From Polytrichum commune (lineage: Eukaryota > Streptophyta > Polytrichopsida > Polytrichales > Polytrichaceae): 64,000 nt of DNA. The notes under the pieces are model-generated. The model saw only the letters and a program-made list of their open reading frames with translations. It was not told the DNA's origin and ran no database searches. This document shows, piece after piece, positions 1 through 10,700 of the stretch. Position 1 is the first letter of the stretch. Every line of letters starts with the position of its first letter. The DNA lies in assembly GCA_950295325.1 (NCBI GenBank), contig OX485809.1:39091081-39155080 (forward strand). Direction: 5' to 3'. A program made the translations under genes and the position numbers.

Positions 1-1629
1 GGGTTTGTCCTATCAGACAACTCCTATCACTCTAGTTTCATGCTTTCTAATTCCATCGTGAAGCTCAAAAGCTTTGGCAATAGTCTTCCAAAGGATTTTC
101 ATTTTATTGGGGTTAGTACCTTTTTGCTTCCATAAAACAATAATGCAATGCCATCAATCTTAATTCAAACGATTTCATTCAACACAATGGTTTAATTCGT
201 TATTTTCCTTATATTAATATTTATTTATGTACTTATCTCATTCATGAACCATCACACATAGCATCTTGGTCCACAATCTCTGCACAATTCAAGATAAAAC
301 AAACATACATGGCTATATTATGTATTAGCATAAAGCTTTAATCAACCAAATGTTAATAATGTCAGCTACGATAAGCAATGTTAATCATTAATTGCTTAAT
401 TCATCATTTCAACCTCAAGTGACAAATTCACATACTAATCCATTATGACTGCTACATTCTCGACCCATACTTCTCTCACATCTAGGATTAGCACGTCCCT
501 GTTCTCATCATCAAACTGCACTTATCTCCACTTTGATAGCATTTTCTCTCTCTCTCGGCCACTCACTCACACTGAGCCTAACTAATTCTTGGTGTCCTCA
601 TCTCCCCCTCGCTGGTGATAGTCCTTCTCGCTCTCTCGCTAACCTCCCCTCTCGCAGGTGGCTAACTTCCTCAACTAGCTATGGTCTTTCTCTGGTTTTC
701 AGTGTCAAGGTCGCACCTCAACCCTCTGGCCTTCTCTCTCTCTTAGCTTTGCTCTTGAGTGGAGGTTCTTAGCCTTGCTGGCTTTGGGCGATATCAATTA
801 GGTTAGCCTTTCAGCATTACACTTAGTTATCCACTCTCTGGGTAGGGACTCAATTTGGCTATAGTTAGAGTGTTTCATCACCACTCAATGCTCCTTCACG
901 CTAGTTCACTCAGTCTCTCACCAATCTCAAACATTCACGTTTCAATTTCCTTCTCATTACTGTATCTTTTCTTACTGTGAATAATATTGTTTGCTCTCAG
1001 ACACTCAATCTCTGGGCCTCCCACTCATATTGTGGCTCCAATCTCTCTCGTCAATCTGCTCAAGGCATGCATTCTTTCCACAAAAGACAGTTGCTCTCAC
1101 TCACATACATCATCAAAAAATCAAAATGTCTTAAAACTCTTTTTTTATGACCTTACTCCTCTCTGCGGCAATAATCTCTTATCCTACGACTCTCTGAGAT
1201 GGTTGTAACTCCTTCCTACGTCACTGGGTCGCTAAAACCGCTATTGAGATACTTTCATCTAATTATAGCCCAACATTTTCATCTATTCTTCAAAAAGCTT
1301 GGTTCAAAAAGACTTGTTTCAGACCATAGCCCAAAAATCTGCTCTACACCTCCACTACATATGCATAGAATAAAAATCATGATTTAAATGGGCTTTTATT
1401 ACATAAAAAATCCAATACTTCACAATTTAGTATTCCTACAACCTAAAATAAGAACAAACTAAACTAAATATTCCTATTTAGTACCATATGGTATTTTATT
1501 TCACTTTGATTGTGGGGACTTTCCTAATGACATTTCTTATGAATATATGAGGAGTGTTCAGCCTCAAATAATCACAAATGAGTTTGCAAGTAACGTCATC
1601 CCAACTCTATAAGTGTAATAAATTTTGCG
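1..1629. other. Intergenic, no gene recognised
   Basis: AT-rich DNA. The stretch from about 530 to 1180 is rich in CTCTCTC and CACTCA words, which creates short stop-free frames without family resemblance. I see no transposon ends here. Confidence 0.4.
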
Positions 1630-2265
1630 TCCTAACAATGCCATGATAAAACATTGTCATGGATGATTGAAATTTGAATGAAAAATCACATAGTAAGTGA
1701 CAGTATTACAACATTGTAAAGCTATAAAGCCCAAATGCTTTGACAACGATTGACAAATAATGTTAGGTTCATAGTTATTGTTAGTGACACTACATCACGG
1801 GGAGGTCACTCCATTGTCAAGTTGAAAACCACGTGCGAACAAAGTTTGCTACCCCTATATTATATGCCATAGATAATTTTAAAAATTATGATATTTTTTC
1901 TATATATACATATCCATTGATTATATCTTTTTTTAATTTTTAGTCATCTCTATTTTTTCTAGTAATTTTTTTAGTTCAATTCTAGGTAGAAACGGTATGT
2001 TTTCTAGAAAAAACAAATTATCAAATTTGGTCATCATTTTTTACTATGTAATAGATACCATGTATATGTACTCATAAATTTTTTTTGATAAAAGTTTGAC
2101 CCATTTTGTTGATGCAAGTTCTTAGAAAAAGTAGTTTTTTTTTGTTCACACGTGGTTTTCAACTTGACAATGGAGTGACCTCCCCGTGCACTACATGGGC
2201 GGTATACTATTAGTATAGAGCGAGACAAGTAGGATTGGTGACACTAAACATAATATTTTGTGTAC
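1630..2265 (+). repeat. Dispersed repeat, copy A (interrupted by the 393-bp element)
   Basis: The sequence at 1630-1795 plus 2189-2265 is clearly related to the reverse complement of 50045-50278. Shared phrases include ATCATGGATG-TGAAATTTG, AACATTGTAAA-CTATAA-GCCC, CACTACATGGGC, GAGC-AGACAA-TAG and ATTGGTGACACTAAA. The identity of the parent repeat is unknown. Confidence 0.75.
1796..2188. mobile_element. Miniature inverted-repeat element with 8-bp target duplication (hAT-like)
   Basis: Terminal inverted repeats of about 48 bp beginning CACGGGGAGGTCACTCCATT, differing at one position near base 41 (C/T). The 393-bp element is flanked on both sides by CACTACAT (1788-1795 and 2189-2196), a perfect 8-bp duplication. 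Its interior is AT-rich with no transposase. An 8-bp duplication suits the hAT superfamily, but the terminal bases are not the classic CAGGG, so the family is inferred. A related uninterrupted site lies at 50114-50121. Confidence 0.9.
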
Positions 2266-2282
2266 TCATCACGTGAACGTTA

Positions 2283-2398
2283 CCATAGAGGGCTCTCTCT
2301 TTCATCTTTATCTATGTTGGAATGTAGTTTCCATGTGGGAATAACAAGATTCGAGGGGAAAAAAACAATGTTGTGTTGGAATAGAGAGCCCTCTATGG
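2283..2398. mobile_element. Short TA-flanked inverted-repeat element
   Basis: CCATAGAGGGCTCTCT at the left end is matched perfectly by its reverse complement at the right end, with TA on both sides (2281-2282, 2399-2400). The 116-bp element has the form of a Tc1/mariner (Stowaway-type) MITE; no coding content. Confidence 0.65.
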
Positions 2399-4022
2399 TA
2401 TCACCATTGCACATGTCAATTAGTACAAGAGTAGAGCTGATATCCATCACTAAGTTCGCTCTTTCAAAATGCGAACTTGAATATGAAGATTTAATCTAAG
2501 TTTGAATCTCCATGTGCAACTTTTTGAACATCCCATTGTTATATTTGAAGGCCCACGGACCAAGAGCCGCACGTTGAGTAATGTTATGTTCCCAGAGCTT
2601 GCTGAGGAAAAACCCTCCTCAAATATATCTTGCAAGATATCTAAGGTAGAAATACCATAACCCGTTAACCACCCTCTAGCCGTGCACTAGACTACCGTCA
2701 TAATGGTGAAGTGCCATTTACAAAACCGATCATGGCTCGGCGGCAACTTCAATGCATGTACACTTAGTGTAGTCAATGAGAGTCAAGTGTTAATGTACTC
2801 ATGAGGTAACCGATTTAGGCGATGTTCTGTATGGAAATGCGGATTACCGTGTTCGGTGTAGGGAGAATCTAGTGAACGAATAGGGAGTTGGACAACTTTC
2901 CACTTTGAAAAATTGTAGCATTTTTTTGTATAGGGCAAAAAACTATGAAACAACTTGCATTCTCCATGAATCCTTCTCGTCTATCTTGGAAAATTATCTC
3001 ATGATTGTCAGACCAGATCTTCAATGCAAATCACCTTATTTTCACGGGTTATGGTATTTCTACCTTAGGGAGGATGTGGGGAATGTATGTAGAGGTTTAA
3101 AGGCCATAAAGCTTTAAATAATCTTTCAGCTTATACTATCAAAAAGTAACCCACAAGCAATTTCGGTAAGCTAACAATCCAACAATCCAGCAAGCAATCC
3201 TGTTTCTTTCTTTCTTTCTTCCTTCCTTCCTTTTTTTGCCCTTTCCTCCCAGCATTCTGGAACTCTACTGGGGATGAATCACGGGTTGCTGGTGTTGGAA
3301 CTTGGGAAGGTCAAGTGTGGCGACGCTCAGAGCATCACCACCCATCCTACAAAATGCAGGGTGGATCATCCTCACAATAAGTTCAAGTCACTCGGTTTCC
3401 TCCCCTTACTCCTCTCCCTTACTTAGTGTAAGCATCTCGTCTTTTCCAGATTGTAGAATACAACAATACCTCATGCTTGTTTCCTCACCAGAGGTGATAT
3501 TCTGTTAATTCGATTTGAGAGCTTAGTACATGTGTTGTGATGTAATCGAGTCTTGGCGTTTCTAAGTGTTCCTTCCATCTACTACAAGGAGGCCCCAATC
3601 AAGCGGCTTTACTTTAGCAGTGAACACTCAAGTGAGCATTGTAATGCTTGTGTGCATGGTCATTATTTCCTTGGAATGCTTACTCTTAAACTTTTGAAAA
3701 GAAAGTTTGTGAATTAGATTCAGAACATCAATCTCATCAAGGTAAAACTACTTTAATTCCTTGCATCTTATAGATCTACCTAAAGTAGCAAAAACACTTC
3801 ACTGTACATGATATCAATTTATTAGAAACAACATAATCCCAAATTTCCACCACAACCACCTATCAACCTCGTGCAACAACCCACACACTCCTAGAGTGAC
3901 TCCAACCCCCACCAACCCAAACATTCATCAGAATGGGGGCCTACCGCACACATCAAACCTCGGTTGCCTTGCGAAGAGGCTCTCATTCATACTTGCTCCC
4001 AAGGCACTTTGCAAATATACTA
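2399..4022. other. Intergenic, no gene recognised
   Basis: Mixed AT-rich sequence with a short CTTT/CCTT pyrimidine run at about 3206-3236. ORFs are under 75 codons and show no recognisable domain. Confidence 0.4.
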
Positions 4023-4384
4023 GGGTAAGTGCGCCATTGACCGAACGCGGCCCACGGACCGCACAGCCACCGCACAATTTTCAATCCTGAGAACTCTCGC
4101 GGGAACTTCGGGAACGTTCAGGGAATTTCAGAGAGAACGTGAATGTACAGGTACCGCACACTGTGCGGTGAAGGGCTCACTAATCTCTTGAGATCCACCT
4201 GTGTATGTTTGGATTCAATTTGTGATAGCTTTCACAAATCAAAATATCTTTCATTTTTATTTTTTTGTAAGAGAATCCTCACTTCACAATTAACAATCCT
4301 TCAAAATTTGAAACAATTTAAGCTTGTAAATTTGTACTTACAAGGATTTGAAGATTGATCGTGCGGTCATTGGCGCACTTACCT
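4023..4384. mobile_element. TA-flanked MITE with GTAAGTGCGCC ends
   Basis: The left end GGGTAAGTGCGCCATTGACCG pairs with a right end whose reverse complement starts AGGTAAGTGCGCCAATGACC; TA flanks both. Length 362 bp. The interior contains ACCGCACA repeats and a perfect ACCGCACA-C-TGTGCGGT hairpin (about 4153-4169). Likely a Tc1/mariner-type non-autonomous element. Confidence 0.65.
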
Positions 4385-4774
4385 TACTACTACTACTAGA
4401 AAGAAATTTTGACCGTTGAGGCCACCTCACCATGTGCACTTATGAAAGCAACACACATTCTCTTGCAATGCAACCTTCATAATAGTTGTGAGTAGCTATA
4501 GATGAAATATCAATACCTCCAAGTGATGGATGATTTACATTGGCCTTTCAATCCCCTCAATTCACATCATTTATTGCTTTTTGTACTTCTAGCAAGTAAC
4601 TGTAAAGTCTTGCCTACAACCACTTGCACCACAACGTTCATGTTTCTGACTTGAGAAATGTATCATAACTTATATCAATATGTAATACTTTGTCATGTAT
4701 TATTCAAATAATATAAAAATGGCAACCTGATGCTTAACCACACATAGAGTAACCTACACATTTAAGGGCCTAAG

Positions 4775-6130
4775 GTAGAGGGTGCTAAAACCTACACTTT
4801 AAGTTATTGCACACAGATATGGCTATGTGGTTGATATAAAATACATATCTATATTCATATTAGCATTTGGGCTAAACATAAGTATAAAGAAAGAAAGAAA
4901 ATATTTGTAGCCTCAATTGAATATTTGATGAATATTTAAAGTCAAAACCATTGGTTTCCTTAAACCAATTTGTAGGCCCCGGTAAGGTAGATGAGGCTAA
5001 TTCGCTTGGTTTCCTTAATCGAGCATTTATTTCTGGCTCCTAATTGGTGGTATAATCACTCTAATTTGGTGGGTGAGTAAAACATGGCGATTTAGCCTCT
5101 GCCTTGATGATATTCGAGTTTGTCACCTTGGCAAAAGTCGAACCACACCCATCATCCTCCATAATGAGCAGTGCTATCCACCAAGCTTTGACACGCTCGA
5201 TTTTTAGTGGTGAAGGTGGGCAAATTAGGAGGCGTGTGGCTATGAGGTGCTGACCAACTTGTATTGTGGATATCCTATAATGAAAAACAATTCAACATCA
5301 CTTTATTTTACATGTGGCCACATTACAAACATGACACAACCAATATTGGCATTGAACTTGGTTTTCATTGGCAAATGACCCATGTAGAATTTGCTAATGA
5401 TGTCGTCCACTTTCACAACATTGAACAATAAAAGAAATCCCACCCTACAACATCAAATTAGACATAGATTTTTTTTTGATTCCAGAGCCTTCCTCAACTC
5501 CGATTTCAATGATTTCAATGATTTCAAATTCTTTGGTCTTGATTTGCAATTGCTAACATGCTCAAGCTTATAATGCATGAATCCATCAACTAATGATTCC
5601 ACAGAGTTGAAAGTGTCCACATTAGCCTCATCTACCTCATGACGACCTTCCATGGGATGAGGACCCTCACCTTCATTGCTTAGAACCAACACAACATAGT
5701 TGGGTACTAGACCCAAGCTAGATTAAAGCCCAACTAGTAATGTTGCGCAAAGCCACATGGCCACCTCCATGATCACCCCCCCCCCTATTTCGTTTGTAAA
5801 ACCATCACCTGCACCCTAGGTACTGACCCCCTTTGTGCTTTGTGGGCCTACCTTCTTGGCTTTGTGAATAGAATGGCTAGAATATGCATTGACAAGCCAC
5901 CCTAAACCCACCTGGGACCAACCCAAGATAGAGTGGAGCCCATTACCTACCCTACGTGAAGGGAGTGGAGCCCACTATCAGTTGGTGCAAGTAATGGCAC
6001 CTTAAACCGTCGATCCATGGGCCCGGACACACCTACACCACAAGGAACAACTCAAGCTAGTAGAGGTTGGCAATTGGGAGGCATGTATAGGTATTGATTT
6101 GGGTGGGGTGTTGATTTTAGCACCCTCTAC
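4775..6130. mobile_element. Candidate non-autonomous DNA transposon, about 1.36 kb
   Basis: GTAGAGGGTGCTAAAACC at 4775 and its near-perfect reverse complement ending at 6130 form inverted ends of about 23 bp with two mismatches. No clear target duplication was found and no transposase is readable inside, so this is only a candidate. The interior includes short C runs at about 5767. Confidence 0.4.
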
Positions 6131-7795
6131 TTTAGTTCTTAAGCACATGTTCACAAAAAATGAATTGTTCCAAGTGTGAAAGTTATAATAGAAATGTAGA
6201 TGTTACTTCACAAACATCTGCAATTACTTCTAAGTGATGAAGTGCATCATATACCGTAGTATTTTTGAAATGTTTTGCAGAGGTATGTTGAGAAGATTTG
6301 GGGTTGATTTTTCTCTTGTTTGCATATATTAAGGACTCAAAGAGAGCTATTTGACAACATTTTAGTGAAGAATTGCCATAAATTTTTGGATGTTAAGGGA
6401 CCCTCTGACTTGTCTAACCCCTATGGAAATGATGATTGGGTATGGTGTGCTCGATTCACTTGAATGAAGGACATAAAACGACGTGCAGTAGGGACTTGTG
6501 CAACTTCAAAGCTGCAAACATTGATTGTGGGGTAAATCTTTCCTCAAATTTCTGATTTTTCCTGAAGGTGAAACATTGGGAAGCAAATGTAGCTCTAGAA
6601 CTTCTTTGTTTAGGAAATTTGACTCCGGAAATAGGATCAAATGCTGGAATAGTCCAACATGATTAAGTTGTGACTAATAAACTCCAAATCCAATTTCAAA
6701 CTATCAACAATGCTTTGATTTACAAATTTGAGCACTTCATGCTTAGCCCAAACTTACTCAAGTGTGCAATGAGATTCTCCTATAGCCCATCATGGAGAGT
6801 ATTGAGTTAGTGAGCATTTGGTGGTTTCAAAAAAAAATTATTTCTACTACTGCCAATAATTATAATTATTCAATTATTTTAAAGAACTCACTACAATTTC
6901 AAAGTTGACCACTACAACCATACAACATTGAAGGTTGTGATATTTCGAGAGCTCCAGACATCCATCAGTGGGCTCAAGAAATTGAAAGTGTATCATTCAC
7001 TCCCAAATGGATGGTCTTAAATTGCATCATGAAGAGCGGGTGCTTCACTTTCCTTTGTACGTGTGAAATTCCAGTTCACAAAAGATTTCAAATTCAAGAC
7101 CTTAGCTTCAGGTCACCCTCGATGCATTGTACTGCAACTGCTAGGTTTCAAATTTTTGATGGCACTAGCTGAGAGAGCCAACTTGCCTTTCATGTCGCTT
7201 GGAGTTCATGATGTGAAGAAACGTTTGAGAAGCCCTTCGGGACAGCTGCTCAGGACAACTAAAAGATCCCTCCACTTTAAAAGTCAATTTATATACGAGT
7301 AAGTAAATTTCAGAAGAGAAGGCTGATCCAAATGCTTTCAAGAACTTTTCCATAATCTTGTTTCAAGTAATTGAAACTCCCAGAATAATAAAAGAGTAAA
7401 GTTATTGAGCATATCCCAATGTGCCGGAAGCTCCTGGAGACACATTGACAAAGGGCTACATCATTTGCAAATAAACATATCTGAGATTTGAAGCCCTCTC
7501 TGAAAATAGATGAGCACCTGCGTCTTTTTTGCTAGGCGAAATTTTATATCATCAGATCTACATATGTGCCTTATAAGGAATGAATGGAGAATGTTCCTTG
7601 GATTAGAAGAATACAATTGGATATAATAATCCATCGTAATGTCACTTTATCCTTTTACACAAAGTAAGAAGCTGATGAAGTCAAATCGGATAACACCTGT
7701 AAACCACGAGTAAGAACACAGCAAGTCAGCATTATGCATGAACAAGTTTGGTACAACCTTAGAGTGAAGATTATAATAGAAAATAGACTAATCAC
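6131..7795. other. Region downstream of PA200, no gene recognised
   Basis: The part next to 7795 is presumably PA200 3' UTR. The stretch 6.5-7.3 kb shows a weak protein-like texture in one frame (about 6930-7150), but it has stops and I could not assign it to a family. Confidence 0.35.
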
Positions 7796-10700
7796 CTAGT
7801 TTCGAGGAACTATGGCTAGAGGACTACAATTCATCAATGTAGAAATTGGAGAAGACATACTGCTAGCTGGTTCAGAAAGAGGAAAATACAAACAGGTGAG
7901 CAAGGTGAGAAGTGCCGTGGAAAGAATCACCTCTAATTGGTCTTCACTAAACAAGAGCTTTTGAAATTCCCAAGTATCTAAATGGGTGCGCCGAAAATCA
8001 GCAACTGTCTTTGTGACTGTGCCACGAATTGGCCATTGCTCATTATTAAACTGGGCCAGCACTGTAACCATCTGTGGAAGCCATCTATTTCCCCAGCACC
8101 ACATTCATAGGTCATAAATGTGCACAAAACATGCATTCATATCTTAACAAAGAAGGTCCGCAATTACCATGAATTGAAATGACTGCAACTTTGGGTGCAT
8201 TAGAGTTATCCTTTAACTAATGGGACTTTTTGTCAGGAGGTCGCCCTTGTGACTCTCCATGCAATATCAATAACTCCACTTGTGGTGCATCCTCAGATGT
8301 AGAGTTTGAATTTAAATGAAGAGAAACCGATTTTGGTGGTGCATTGAGGGCCACACACATTTCAGCACCTCTTGGCATGCCAAAATGAGTTTGACCCTCA
8401 ATAAAACAATATAGTATGTTCTTCATTTGAACCTCCACACTACCTCCAAGCATACGCCAAAAGTGGAAAGAAAATGTTGATGTTGTATGCAAAATAAACA
8501 AGTCCCAACCAAAAGGCATGTTGAGTTAGAGGATCACTCTATTATACATCACATTAAAATAACCATGAACACTTAATTCACTTAGATAAGGAGGATATCC
8601 TTACAATGGCATGTCGTAAGGCACAGAAAGCACACAGGCCGCAACACCCAACACAACTCCATGTCTAGTAGCTATGGTACCTGGCTCTGCCTTCCGCCTG
8701 AACCTCACAACAGCAAAGCCACATCGTCAACCTCATCATTGCATTCTTCCACAATTACTTTTTTTGCACAAACCATCCTTGTCACAACACCAGTTGAAAC
8801 TAGACTCTCTTGGCAACACTTTTGCATGGTGTGACATAGTCCCTTGCTGGTAGGCAAAGCTCCCCTTTTGGATCACAAAATCCATGAAGTATATCTGAGA
8901 ACACAGAATATCCTACAAAATTTCCATCAAGACAATGAATATGTGCCTAAGTGGTACACAGATTTCTCAATTGAGGCTTTTCAACTGGCCGCTCAGGTCA
9001 TCTCCGTATCTGACCCAACGATTCAAGAAAATGAGGGCAGAAGGTTATGTGAACGAGACCTTTTTTTGCCCTTGGTTGTTGCCTGAAGACCAAGAGCAGC
9101 ATCTAATGCTTCCTGCCTAAAGCTCTCCCCATGCTTACTACCTGCACCCTTCATCAACCCTGCCAAAGTTGTTGCAGCCAACTCCCTTACCTGCATCAAA
9201 CCCATTTTGTAAGAGAAACTGTGGCACAACATCTTAGAAATATAGAATCTAACTGCTCTACATTCGCTATTGTCTGTTCAAGTTCATGTCCATCATCAAA
9301 CGTAAGAGTACCTCAATCTGTGGGTCAAAGAGAAGGTTCCGGACTTGATTCCATAAGTCTAAGAATTGAACTGGAGTCATTATGAACGTGTGTCTGCACA
9401 CAAATCATTCAGAAAATCAGAAAATCAGAAAATCACTTTACAAAAGGATGACCCACCACATGAAGCTCGGTTAATCTCATCTTCAACCATGTCAAGACTA
9501 TCTGTCAACAAAAGAATCCTGCTCTCACTGGTCTTTTTGATAGGTAACAAAACAAACACTGGATCATCTGCATTAGAAAAGTGGGTTTGGGAGGATAGAA
9601 ATGCGAACAGGACTGATACATTACCTAAACACAATAGGAGGCAACAAAGTCAAGGCAGCCACTCGAGTATGCCAATTTGTATGATTAGCAGCGGACAGAA
9701 TGGCTGTAACAACACCTTCCAAATACTGAGGAGAGAAGTGTTGCCACATCAATAGTTGCATAGATAACTTGGCCAGAGCCTTGACATCCTTATCCCATGT
9801 GTCCTGCAACAATACAGTGTTCCACTTCAGCACAAAACAGATTAAAAAAGACGCACACTAGTGAAATTACATATATGAGATGAGCAACTGGAGGAAAAGA
9901 TGTGGGCTACGAAGTGCATATGGTATGGTAAACCGACTAGCCAATTGTTACAATGCATACATACACAACATAAGTAATGAAGGTTATCCAAGTCCATGCC
10001 TACACAGATTGTATATTCCTGGGGATTGCTATCACAGAATAATAACAACAGACACACTCAAAAACTGTTCTGGACATGGTGAAAAAAGGACCTGCATGTA
10101 CAGGATGGGGCCAAGAAGCTCCAGAAGAACTGGCATAAACACCGCTGTGTTACCAGATCGCACACTTGCCACCACAAAGTGCAAAGCCTGCAGAGTCATA
10201 GTTTTGATTCAAACCAATGATATCAGTCATGCTATGAGAAGTTACTGAACTTGACAGGACGAAGTGGCAGTACATGGAGGTTTTAGTGACAGACCTTTTA
10301 CATGGCTTACCACAAGTTCAACGAACATATATCAACAAGAGGTCATGAAATAGAGGTACAGCAAGGAAGACCGCTGTACCCAATTCCACAAAAATGTCGT
10401 TATACTAGATCCCTTATGTATTAGGTGTACATTAGTGTCCTGGATGTCCATACATTAATGTACTGGAGCCCAGGTACTTGCACATGGAATGAGTGCCAAT
10501 GGATATAACACTGCCTTTTTTCTAAGAGAATTCACACATGTGCAAGAACTTATTAAGCTAATGATTTCAAATATGTTGCTGAAGTGATTTGTGCTGAAAA
10601 GAAAAAATAAAGTCTTACCGTTTCAATGCGTTTGAGAGCTTCCTTAGAATTATCACTTGAAGTGTCATCAGAGGAAGCCTTTCCAAGGTTTACACCGTTA

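Noticed and set aside
7063-7302. 79-codon ORF with a faint protein-like look
   Set aside because: No family match, and the adjacent sequence in frame is interrupted by stops; too weak for a gene call.
8217-8519. 100-codon minus-strand ORF
   Set aside because: It falls between PA200 exons 34 and 35, shows no resemblance to the family and breaks continuity if included.
9366-9755. 129-codon plus-strand ORF
   Set aside because: Antisense to PA200 exons 31-32 and their intron; no motif.
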